A stretch of 33,400 bases of DNA from Lachnospiraceae bacterium (GTDB lineage: Bacteria; Bacillota; Clostridia; Lachnospirales; Lachnospiraceae), in assembly GCA_015057165.1 (NCBI GenBank), contig SVEY01000008.1, forward strand, positions 12,640 to 46,039, in the 5' to 3' direction. Positions 16,577-23,782 of this stretch are shown here, one piece after another (position 1 is the first letter of the stretch; each line of letters starts with the position of its first letter). The position numbers and the translations under genes were made by a program. The notes below the pieces were generated by a model. It made no database searches. It saw only the letters and a program-made list of their open reading frames with translations, and was not told the origin of the DNA.

Positions 16577-16656
16577 CTGGACCTTATGGAAGCTATGGCC
16601 GCTGACTGACAGAGGCGGCCAACACAGCCCTCTAACTTAAGAGGAGGTCATTTATT
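16577..16656 (+). promoter_or_regulatory. Structured leader of flgE
   Basis: TGGCCGC (16596-16602) pairs with GCGGCCA (16615-16621) over a 12-base loop, an unusually GC-rich stem for this region. CCTCT (16629-16633) can pair with AGAGG (16640-16644) over a 6-base loop, and that 3' arm overlaps the flgE ribosome site AGGAGG (16642-16647). The second hairpin could therefore tune flgE translation. The first has no T-run after it and does not look like a terminator. Confidence 0.55.
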
Positions 16657-18306
16657 ATGATGAGATCACTTTATTCTGGTGTATCAGGTCTTAAGACTCA
16701 CCAGACAAAAATGGATGTTATTGGTAATAACATCGCGAACGTTAATACAATTGCGTTCAAATCTTCTTCAACCACATTTACTGATATTATGTATCAGACA
16801 ACATCAGGAGCATCTAGAGCCACAGAGAATACTGGTGGTAAGAATGCCAACCAGATTGGTCTTGGTGTAACAAGTGGTTCAACAAAGGTAAGTATTACAG
16901 CAGCTGGTGCAGCACAATCAACTGGACAGGCTTTCGATATCAAACTTACTGATTCTAATAATACCAATTTCTTTATTGTTAATAATGGTTCAGAGAATTT
17001 ATTCTCACGTTCTGGTTCTTTCTATATTGATGGAAATGGTAACCTGTGTATGTCCTCAACAGGATATATGGTAATGGGTTGGCAAGTTGATCCTACCACT
17101 CAGGCAATCAGGAAGGATACTGTATCAGCTCTTAGAGTTATGAATGCAGCAAATCTTACTTCACCACCAGAAGCAACTGAGAATGCCAATGTTAAAGGCG
17201 TTATTGATAAGAATGATACTAACGTAACAAGTGATAATGGATATGCAATGAGTCTTTCATTCTATGATAACTTAGGATATCAATATACAGCTAAGTTTGC
17301 TGTAAGATCAGTAGATTCAGATAATGGAACATATTCTGTAGAATTATCTAATATCTATGATGATGACAATAACGATATTCTTAAAGCATGGATGGATGCA
17401 GACCCTGTAAACAATACTCTTAACAAAGTGTTTGGCACTGATACAACTGCAACAAAAGGCTTCGGTCTTCAGAATGGATTTACATTTAATACGACTGGTA
17501 ACATTATTGAGACTGTATATGAGGGGAAGACATATCAGAGGAATGGTGATATCGTAACTGAAGGTGGCGTTAAAGGAATCTGGTTCAAGGATACAGCAAG
17601 TGCTGCAACTCATTTCTTCTCACTAGCTGAAATATACGGAGTAGATGATGAAACTATAAGTAAGCCTGGTTCGACACTTGCTATTAGTGCAACTACTGGT
17701 GAACTTGAGATGACATATCCAACAACCAACCACACATTACAGTTCAATAAAGCTGATGGTTCTTTCTCATTTATTGGTTCTGCAGGAAATAGATCACAGA
17801 ATCTTGATATGACACAGTTTGGTGTTCAATTTAAGACTATTGATGTTAACTTCCAGAATTCATTAAACTATGATAATGGTGGTACATCAACAATGGCAAT
17901 TGACAAAGGTGATATATCAGGAACAATGGGCGTAGGTAAGAAACTTGGTACAATGACAGGTCTATCTGTTGATGGTACAGGTAAGATATACGGCTCATAT
18001 GACAATGGTAATACAGTTCTTCTAGGACAGATAGCAGTTGCTCAATTTGCTAATGCATCAGGTCTTGAAGCTACAGGTAATAGCTGTTATAGAACTACTC
18101 TTAACTCTGGTGACTTTGATGGAATTGGTGTTGAAGTTACAGCAGATGGTGGTAGCATGAATACTGGACAGCTCGAAATGTCAAATGTAGATCTTTCTGC
18201 TGAGTTTACAGAAATGATTACAACACAGAGAGGTTTTCAGGCTAACTCAAGAGTTATTACAACAAGTGATACAATGCTTGAAGAACTTGTAAACCTTAAG
18301 AGATAG
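16657..18306 (+). CDS. flgE: Flagellar hook protein FlgE
   Basis: This 549-residue hook subunit begins ATGATG (16657/16660) after an AGGAGG site. The N-terminal D0 helix is MRSLYSGVSGLKTHQTKMDV, followed by IGNNIANVNTIAFKSS, the classic axial motif. The C-terminal D0 helix is NVDLSAEFTEMITTQRGFQA, then NSRVITTSDTMLEELVNLKR. The centre (about 90-450) has the FlgE D1/D2 segments, for example FFIVNNGSENLFSRSGSFYI and NLDMTQFGVQFKT. It is longer than enteric FlgE (about 400) but usual for Clostridia. The large palindromic element lies directly downstream. Confidence 0.96.
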   Translation: MMRSLYSGVSGLKTHQTKMDVIGNNIANVNTIAFKSSSTTFTDIMYQTTSGASRATENTGGKNANQIGLGVTSGSTKVSITAAGAAQSTGQAFDIKLTDSNNTNFFIVNNGSENLFSRSGSFYIDGNGNLCMSSTGYMVMGWQVDPTTQAIRKDTVSALRVMNAANLTSPPEATENANVKGVIDKNDTNVTSDNGYAMSLSFYDNLGYQYTAKFAVRSVDSDNGTYSVELSNIYDDDNNDILKAWMDADPVNNTLNKVFGTDTTATKGFGLQNGFTFNTTGNIIETVYEGKTYQRNGDIVTEGGVKGIWFKDTASAATHFFSLAEIYGVDDETISKPGSTLAISATTGELEMTYPTTNHTLQFNKADGSFSFIGSAGNRSQNLDMTQFGVQFKTIDVNFQNSLNYDNGGTSTMAIDKGDISGTMGVGKKLGTMTGLSVDGTGKIYGSYDNGNTVLLGQIAVAQFANASGLEATGNSCYRTTLNSGDFDGIGVEVTADGGSMNTGQLEMSNVDLSAEFTEMITTQRGFQANSRVITTSDTMLEELVNLKR

Positions 18307-18311
18307 TAGGT

Positions 18312-18566
18312 GAGTTTCTATAGAATCTCGACATACAGTATATGTCCTATATCGCTGATAGTTTTTCGCTAAGTATATGTAAGTGATTAATGCTAAGGTT
18401 TAAGTAATAATTGGACGAAAACCAGTGGTCGACCCACCTTCCGGGTGGCGACCACTTATCCCCAGCATCCTTGCTGGGGATTTTTCTGTCTTATTAATCA
18501 CTAACATATACTAAGCTCAACTAAGGCGATATAGGACACAACTGTACGTCGAGATTATAGAAAGTC
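18312..18566 (+). repeat. Large imperfect palindrome, copy 1 (possible structured RNA or palindromic mobile element)
   Basis: The outer stem has 18315-18322 with 18556-18563, 18325-18332 with 18548-18555 (2-base bulge at 18323-18324), 18334-18339 with 18541-18546 and 18343-18355 with 18526-18538. The inner stem pairs 18368-18391 with 18493-18516, with two mismatches. Enclosed are GGACGAAAACC (18413-18423), hairpin A (18424-18456: 8 bp, bulge AC, 5 bp, loop TTCCG) and hairpin B (18458-18481: 10 bp, loop TCCT), then TTTTT. No coding potential is seen. It starts 6 bases after the flgE stop. The family is not one I recognise with confidence. Confidence 0.85.
18458..18485 (+). terminator. Terminator-like hairpin B inside palindrome copy 1
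   Basis: ATCCCCAGCA (18458-18467) pairs perfectly with TGCTGGGGAT (18472-18481) over loop TCCT, and TTTTTC follows. It has the form of an intrinsic terminator for transcripts leaving flgE. Pairing of the longer surrounding stems in RNA would occur only if transcription continues, so partial read-through to motA is possible. Confidence 0.65.
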
Positions 18567-18586
18567 TTTATTATTGGTTGGAGACA

Positions 18587-18822
18587 GGGTATAGAGATGT
18601 ATAAAGTGTTCTCATACGAATAAATTCAAGCGATAGTATATGTTAATGATTGATACTTTGAGGAAAATTCTCGGCATGGATGCCGAGAATAGATGACCAC
18701 CGCCTGGATGGCGGATTGGTCATCGGTTTTCGTCATGATTTCTATAACAATGTACTTCAATCATTTACATATACTTAGCGCAGAATTGTCAGTATGAGGA
18801 CACTTTATATACCTCTATACCC
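18587..18822 (-). repeat. Large imperfect palindrome, copy 2 (inverted relative to copy 1)
   Basis: The outer stem pairs 18587-18617 with 18792-18822: 31 positions, with a single A.C mismatch (18597/18812) and two G.U pairs. The inner stem pairs the AGTATATGT region (18635-18643) with ACATATACT (18767-18775), plus flanking AATGATTGA with TCAATCATT. Hairpins are 18667-18690 (10 bp, plus-strand loop TGGA) and 18692-18724 (8 bp + 5 bp, loop TGGAT, bulge AT at 18715-18716). Read on the minus strand, the order and sizes match copy 1, including GACGAAAACC (complement of 18725-18734). There is no gene inside. Confidence 0.85.
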
Positions 18823-19029
18823 GTACTTTTTACAAAAAATAAAGTATAAATTGTATAAAAACCCTATTTTTTGATGAAAAAGCACAACATTTAGTAATTT
18901 TGTTATAAAATATATATAAAATAAGGTAGACAAGAAAGCTAAAATCTAGTAAGATTAAGTAAATGTATGATTATGCACTTTTGTGTTGTTTTTTAAGTAT
19001 ACATAATATGAATTAGGTGGTGTTTAGTT
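18823..19029 (+). promoter_or_regulatory. AT-rich region upstream of motA, probable promoter region
   Basis: No gene is seen. Several weak sigma-A-like combinations exist: TTTACA (18829-18834) with TATAAA (18854-18859) at 19-base spacing, and a run of TATA-rich sequence at 18902-18922. A clear ribosome site AGGTGGTG (19015-19022) serves motA. Because copy 1 carries a terminator-like hairpin, a promoter here would explain continued expression of motA onward. I cannot single out one element and see no sigma-28 match. Confidence 0.35.
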
Positions 19030-19824
19030 TTGGATTTAGCGTCTCTAATCGGATTAGTCGGTGGTATAGGACTTATGCTTTTTGGAATCATTTCTAATAA
19101 TGGTTCTATTCCCAGTTATTTGGACGTTCCATCTTTTATCATTACATTTGGTGGATCGCTAATGTCCGTTTTGGCTTCTTTCAAGCTTAAGGATTTTATT
19201 AATGGCTTGAAGGGTGTCCTTCTCACAATTAAAGAACCCAAAGTAGGTAATGTTAATGATGTTATTACTAATATTATTGACATGTCTAACGTAGCTAGAA
19301 AAGAAGGACTTCTTGCACTTGAAGAAGCTGCTGGCGATATCGACGATGAATTCCTTAAGAAGGGAATTATGCTTGTCGTTGATGGTACTGATCCAGAACT
19401 TGTTAGAGGTATCTTAGAGACTGACCTGGTATCTATTGAGTCTAGACATAAGAAAGTTATTGGTGTCTGGGAGAAATGGGCAGAAATGGGTCCTGCATGG
19501 GGTATGATTGGTACTCTTATTGGTCTTATTCAGATGCTTAACAATATGTCAGATGCTTCTACCATCGGACCATCTATGGCAGTTGCTTTAATTACAACTT
19601 TATATGGTTCGGTAATTGCTAACTGGTTAGCTGGTCCTACAGCAGCAAAGCTTGGCGTTAATAATGCGCTTGAGATTATGTTAAAGGAAATAACTGTTGA
19701 AGGACTTTTATCTATACAAGCAGGTGAGAACCCTCGTGTTATTGAAGAAAAGCTTAAGACATTCTTGCCACCTAAGGATAGAGGTGCCCTAGAGCAAGAT
19801 GAAGAAGGTGGAGGTGAAGGCTAG
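19030..19824 (+). CDS. motA: Flagellar motor stator protein MotA (TTG start)
   Basis: This 264-residue stator protein with four membrane helices forms the ion channel with MotB. The start is TTG 19030, with AGGTGGTG 8 bases upstream; no in-frame ATG or GTG is better. Membrane segments are near 4-22, 32-50, 150-172 and 182-205. The signature PAWGMIGTLIGLIQMLNNM and ALITTLYGSVIANWLAGP covers the third and fourth helices. The cytoplasmic loop includes LALEEAAGDIDDEFLKKGIM and VRGILETDL, the area that meets FliG. Length is normal. Confidence 0.96.
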   Translation: MDLASLIGLVGGIGLMLFGIISNNGSIPSYLDVPSFIITFGGSLMSVLASFKLKDFINGLKGVLLTIKEPKVGNVNDVITNIIDMSNVARKEGLLALEEAAGDIDDEFLKKGIMLVVDGTDPELVRGILETDLVSIESRHKKVIGVWEKWAEMGPAWGMIGTLIGLIQMLNNMSDASTIGPSMAVALITTLYGSVIANWLAGPTAAKLGVNNALEIMLKEITVEGLLSIQAGENPRVIEEKLKTFLPPKDRGALEQDEEGGGEG

Positions 19825-20648
19825 TGGCTAAGAAGAAACAAGAAGAACCACCAAAAGGCTCCCCTGCCTGGATGGCCACCTTTAGTGACCTAATGAATTT
19901 GCTTCTTTGCTTCTTCGTGTTACTTTTCTCAATGTCTACTGTAGATGCAGAGAAATTCGAGATGGTAGTTGCTTCCTTTCAACAGTCTTTTTCAGTACTT
20001 CCGGCAGGTGGTACATCAATAGGAGAAGGACAATTGGTATCTTCTGGTACATCAATGCTTGAACAGTTCGATGTCTTTCTTGACAATTCTACTGGTTCGG
20101 CTGGTGAGAATGATAATGATAAGAAAGCTCCAGAGGAGCAGGAACAGACGGAAGAATTTATTCAGCAACAAACTATGGCTGCCAGCGAGAAGATGGCTGA
20201 ACAAATAGAAAAGGCTATTGAAGCACAACAGATGCAGAACCTTGTTGAGACAGAATATAATGGACAATATGTTAAGCTAACACTTAATGGTGCATTATTA
20301 TTTGACTCTGGTGATGCTGAAGTTAAAGAAGAAGCCAGACCTATTATTGAGAAGTTAGCAGCTATTATTGATTCGTATCAAAGCAATGAGATAGATGTGG
20401 AAGGTCATACAGATAATGTGCCTATTACTGGTTCAAGTAAGTATGAAGATAACAATGTTCTTTCCATGTATAGAGCTTTAGATGTTGCCGATTTAATAAG
20501 AGGTTATTCTAGTGTCCCACCTGAGAATATCAAATCATCAGGGCGTGGAGAATATGTTCCTATAGCAGATAATTCTACTCCTGAAGGAAGAGCAAGAAAT
20601 AGAAGAGTAGAGATTAAAATATTTAACTCATATACATCTGATGTATAA
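19824..20648 (+). CDS. motB: Flagellar motor stator protein MotB (GTG start)
   Basis: This 274-residue protein starts at GTG 19824, which overlaps the motA stop (TAGTG). The plug and membrane helix follow: PAWMATFSDLMNLLLCFFVL, with D22 as the ion-binding aspartate. After a linker rich in Glu/Gln, the OmpA-like peptidoglycan-binding domain runs from about 150 to 270: GALLFDSGDAEVKEEARPII, VEGHTDNVPI and GEYVPIADNSTPEGRARNRR. It anchors the stator to the cell wall. Proton or sodium use cannot be decided here. Confidence 0.96.
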   Translation: MAKKKQEEPPKGSPAWMATFSDLMNLLLCFFVLLFSMSTVDAEKFEMVVASFQQSFSVLPAGGTSIGEGQLVSSGTSMLEQFDVFLDNSTGSAGENDNDKKAPEEQEQTEEFIQQQTMAASEKMAEQIEKAIEAQQMQNLVETEYNGQYVKLTLNGALLFDSGDAEVKEEARPIIEKLAAIIDSYQSNEIDVEGHTDNVPITGSSKYEDNNVLSMYRALDVADLIRGYSSVPPENIKSSGRGEYVPIADNSTPEGRARNRRVEIKIFNSYTSDV

Positions 20649-20666
20649 TGAATGTGAGGTTTAGTA

Positions 20667-21206
20667 ATGAAGAAGAATTTATTAACTGTAATAACATTTG
20701 TTCTTGTTTTAATTAATTTAATACTTACAGGAATAATAACATTTGTTCTTGTTCCATATGTTAATAAGGCCAATAGTCTGGTGGCTTCTGTTGCGACAGC
20801 AATTGAATTAGAGCAGAAAGCCGGTGCTGGCGATGAAGCTGGAGGAAGTGGCTCATATTCAATTGATCAATTAGAAGTATATGATCTTAATAAAGAAGCT
20901 GATGATAAGGGAATGACAATTAATCTTAAGAAGGGTGCAGATGGCAAGGATCATTACGCTGTACTTAAGGTTTCTCTCACTATTAACAAGGAAAGTGATG
21001 TATACAGTAAGTATATGGAAGACCTTGAGACGAAGAAGAGCCTTATAACAACTGAGATTAATAATGTTGTATCACAACATACTATTGATGAAGTAAGAAA
21101 TGATCAAGCTGCAATTCAAAACGAAATCCTTAAGAAGATTCAGGATATGTATGGAGTTGATGATTTTATAGTAGGTGTTGGTTTCCCAAGTGCTACTTAT
21201 CAATAA
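20667..21206 (+). CDS. fliL: Flagellar basal body-associated protein FliL
   Basis: This 179-residue protein has one N-terminal membrane helix (about 5-30, TVITFVLVLINLILTGIITF) and a periplasmic-side domain. The conserved C-terminal part reads DGKDHYAVLKVSLTINKESD, then LITTEINNVVSQHTIDEV and NEILKKIQDMYGVDDFIVGV. FliL rings surround the stator and support torque. The order motB-fliL-fliM is standard. A Gly-rich linker (GAGDEAGGSGS) follows the helix. Confidence 0.9.
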   Translation: MKKNLLTVITFVLVLINLILTGIITFVLVPYVNKANSLVASVATAIELEQKAGAGDEAGGSGSYSIDQLEVYDLNKEADDKGMTINLKKGADGKDHYAVLKVSLTINKESDVYSKYMEDLETKKSLITTEINNVVSQHTIDEVRNDQAAIQNEILKKIQDMYGVDDFIVGVGFPSATYQ

Positions 21207-21232
21207 GACTAAATAAAAGGTGGTGAGAAAGC

Positions 21233-22219
21233 GTGGGAGACGTATTATCTCAAAGCGAGATAGATAACCTGTTACAAGCGCTTAGCTCTGGTGAAATAGA
21301 TGCTGAAGAGATGAAGAGCAGTAGTTCTGAGAAGCAAGTCAAAGACTACGATTTCGCGCGTCCTTCCAAATTTTCTAAGGAACACCTTAGAACACTAGAG
21401 ATTATATTTGAGCATTATGGTCGATTATTATCAACTAATCTTCCGGTTTATCTTCGCAAGAATGTACAGGTTGAGGTGATGAACTCCGAAGCTGTTACAT
21501 ATATGGAATTCTCTAATGCGCTGTCTAATCCCGTACTTCTTGGGATTGTTGATTTCGCACCATTAGAGGGGAGTATAATAATGGAGATGGCTTCGAAGCT
21601 GGGCTATGCTATTGTTGATAGAATGCTTGGCGGAGAAGGAGAGCCATTAGATAAAGTAAGAGATTTCTCAGAGATTGAACTTTCAATCGTTGAGAGAATA
21701 ATGGTGGCTTGTGTAGAGCTGCTTAGAGAGCCTTGGGCTAATGTTGTTGATGTTGTTCCAAGACTTGAGCGTATTGAGACTAATTCACAGTTCGCTCAGA
21801 TTATTTCACCATCAGAGATGATTGCTATTGTTACAGTTAATATTAAGATTGGTGAAGTTGAAGGACTTATGAATGTATGTCTTCCCTATCTTACATTAGA
21901 GTCTGTAATGGACAAATTGAATACTAAGTTCTGGTATTCTAATATGCAGGAGAGAGAAGATTACGAATATGCTGATAATATTGAAGCATTAATATCAAAA
22001 GCGTCTATTCCTGTCAAAGCAGTACTTGGCAATAATGTAATTTCTGTTGCTGATTTTGGTGCTCTTCAGGTTGGTGATATAATTAGACTTGATAAGAAGG
22101 TTGATAGTGAACTTGATATATATGTAGGCGACATGAAGAAATTTACCGCCTTGCCAGGATCCTCTGGCAAAAACTATGCTGTTCGTATTACGTCAGTAGT
22201 TAGGGAGGAAGAAGAATGA
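21233..22219 (+). CDS. fliM: Flagellar motor switch protein FliM (GTG start)
   Basis: This 328-residue C-ring protein starts with GTG at 21233 behind AAGGTGGTGAG. The N-terminal peptide VLSQSEIDNLLQAL is the CheY-P docking site. The CheC-like middle domain has DFARPSKFSKEHLRTLEIIF and the GGEGEP motif that meets FliG. The C-terminal SpoA domain (about 250-325) includes IPVKAVLGNNVISVADFGAL. It overlaps fliY by 4 bases (ATGA), so the two switch proteins are translationally coupled. Confidence 0.97.
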   Translation: MGDVLSQSEIDNLLQALSSGEIDAEEMKSSSSEKQVKDYDFARPSKFSKEHLRTLEIIFEHYGRLLSTNLPVYLRKNVQVEVMNSEAVTYMEFSNALSNPVLLGIVDFAPLEGSIIMEMASKLGYAIVDRMLGGEGEPLDKVRDFSEIELSIVERIMVACVELLREPWANVVDVVPRLERIETNSQFAQIISPSEMIAIVTVNIKIGEVEGLMNVCLPYLTLESVMDKLNTKFWYSNMQEREDYEYADNIEALISKASIPVKAVLGNNVISVADFGALQVGDIIRLDKKVDSELDIYVGDMKKFTALPGSSGKNYAVRITSVVREEEE

Positions 22220-23394
22220 GTGACGTTCTATCAGAAGAAGAAATAGCCGCTTTGTTCGCCCAAAGCAATGCTGAAGGTGGAGGAGTTGCTACTGATGGTA
22301 GTATTGGTAATGAATTATCTGAACAGGAAATTGATACAATCGGAGAAGTTGCCAATATTAGTATGGGAACTGCTGCCACTACACTTTTCTCGCTAGTTAA
22401 TAAGAAGGTCGATATTTCAACGCCTGTTGTTAGCCTGGCCTGTTGGAATGATATTGTTAACGAGTATGAGAAACCCTGTGTTTTAATCAAAATTTCATAT
22501 ACTAAGGGACTTAATGGAAGTAATGTGCTAGTATTATCTGAGCATGATGTTAAGGTTATTACAGACCTTATGATGGGGGGGGATGGTACTAATCTTGATG
22601 GAGAACTCGGAGAGATTCATCTTAGTGCCATAAGTGAAGCAATGAACCAGATGATGGGCTCAAGTGCCACATCCCTTTCTACAATGCTTAATATGATGGT
22701 AGATATCAGTCCACCATCGTCAGATTTAATCGATTTGCATGAGGCTGGTGATGGAAGCGAGATTGATGACTTCTTAAAAGAAACTTTCGTTAAGATTACA
22801 TTCAAATTACAAATTGGGGACTTGGTTGATAGTTTCTTGATGCAACTGTATCCGATTCCATTAGTTAAGGAGATGTGTTCATCAGTAATATCTAATATGG
22901 AGGACGATTCTGATTCTACTGTTAATGATGAAGCATTTGCTGAGGAACCAGCACCTACTCCAGCTCCGGAACCTGCTGCAGCACCACAGGCTGCACCACA
23001 GGCTGCACCCCAACCGGCACCACAGGCTGCACCGCCTCCAATGGGAGCGGCTCCTATGCCAGATATGCAGATGCAGCAAATGGCGATGCCACAACAACAG
23101 GTAAATGTACAACCTGCTCAATTCCAACCTTTTGCAGGAACATATCCTACGGCATTGCAACCTGAGAACATTGATTTGATTATGGATGTTCCTCTAGAAG
23201 TTACTGTTGAACTTGGTAGAACTCACAAATCAATTCAAGAAATACTCGATTTCGCACCTGGAACAATCTTAGAACTTAACAAGATTGCTGGTGAGCCAAT
23301 AGATGTACTTGTCAATGGTAAGTATGTTGCCAAAGGTGAGGTAGTTGTTATTGAAGAATCTTTCGGTATTAGAATAACCGAAATAATGAAATAG
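22216..23394 (+). CDS. fliY: Flagellar motor switch phosphatase FliY (FliN-like C-terminus)
   Basis: This 392-residue chimera is of the Firmicutes type. A short N-terminal peptide (MSDVLSEEEIAALF) resembles the CheY-binding site of FliM. The CheC-like domain (about 33-215) keeps both phosphatase motifs: E44/N47 in IGEVANISMG and E141/N144 in AISEAMNQMM, so it can probably dephosphorylate CheY-P at the motor. A Pro/Ala/Gln linker (about 236-305) contains repeats of APQA. The C-terminal SpoA/FliN domain (about 315-392) has DVPLEVTVELGRTHKSIQEI. A G8 run lies at 22575-22582 inside codons 120-123. Confidence 0.95.
   Translation: MSDVLSEEEIAALFAQSNAEGGGVATDGSIGNELSEQEIDTIGEVANISMGTAATTLFSLVNKKVDISTPVVSLACWNDIVNEYEKPCVLIKISYTKGLNGSNVLVLSEHDVKVITDLMMGGDGTNLDGELGEIHLSAISEAMNQMMGSSATSLSTMLNMMVDISPPSSDLIDLHEAGDGSEIDDFLKETFVKITFKLQIGDLVDSFLMQLYPIPLVKEMCSSVISNMEDDSDSTVNDEAFAEEPAPTPAPEPAAAPQAAPQAAPQPAPQAAPPPMGAAPMPDMQMQQMAMPQQQVNVQPAQFQPFAGTYPTALQPENIDLIMDVPLEVTVELGRTHKSIQEILDFAPGTILELNKIAGEPIDVLVNGKYVAKGEVVVIEESFGIRITEIMK
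22969..23040 (+). repeat. Short tandem repeats coding the Pro/Ala linker of FliY
   Basis: The unit GCACCACAGGCTG occurs three times (two adjacent, the third after a variant unit), coding AAPQ/APQA steps. The stretch is clearly richer in G+C than its surroundings. Such a linker can change in length by slippage or recombination without breaking the frame when whole units are gained or lost. Confidence 0.7.
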
Positions 23395-23411
23395 TTAAGG
23401 AGAGTAGAAAG

Positions 23412-23774
23412 ATGGCAAAGAATATTTTAATTTGTGATGATGCAGCATTTATGAGAATGATGATTAAGGACATTCTTACAAAGAATGGCTACAATGTTGT
23501 AGGCGAAGCAGAGAATGGTGTTAAGGCTATTGATGCTTATACTGAGCATAATCCTGATCTTGTTCTTATGGATATTACAATGCCAGAAATGGATGGTATT
23601 GATGCATTAAAGGGAATTAGAGAGAAAGATCCTAATGCTTGTGTAATTATGTGCTCTGCTATGGGACAACAGGCAATGGTTATCGAAGCTATTCAATCTG
23701 GAGCAAAAGACTTTATTGTTAAGCCATTCCAAGCAGAACGTGTTCTTGAAGCTGTTAAGAAAGTTATTGGATAG
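23412..23774 (+). CDS. cheY: Chemotaxis response regulator CheY
   Basis: This is a 120-residue single receiver domain. The acidic pocket is D9-D10, the phosphorylated aspartate is D54 (LVLMDITMPEMDG), and the conserved Ser/Thr and Lys lie in VIMCSAMGQ and KDFIVKPFQ. Phosphorylated by CheA, it binds FliM/FliY to change rotation. Its place right after fliY is typical of Firmicutes. GGAGAG lies upstream of ATG 23412. Confidence 0.97.
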   Translation: MAKNILICDDAAFMRMMIKDILTKNGYNVVGEAENGVKAIDAYTEHNPDLVLMDITMPEMDGIDALKGIREKDPNACVIMCSAMGQQAMVIEAIQSGAKDFIVKPFQAERVLEAVKKVIG

Positions 23775-23782
23775 GTGCATAA

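Noticed and set aside
18312-18822. Retron, group II intron or CRISPR array as explanation for the palindromes
   Set aside because: There is no reverse transcriptase, no intron domain V or boundary motifs that I can see, and no regular repeat-spacer pattern; the copies are inverted rather than spaced direct repeats.
18312-18822. Invertible switch flipped by recombination between the two inverted copies
   Set aside because: The copies have drifted too far for efficient homologous exchange, no recombinase gene is nearby, and the segment that would flip carries no promoter I can identify.
22882-23160. Minus-strand frame rich in Cys, Arg, Ser and Trp
   Set aside because: It is the complement of the Pro/Ala/Gln repeat linker of fliY, and its odd composition follows from those codons.
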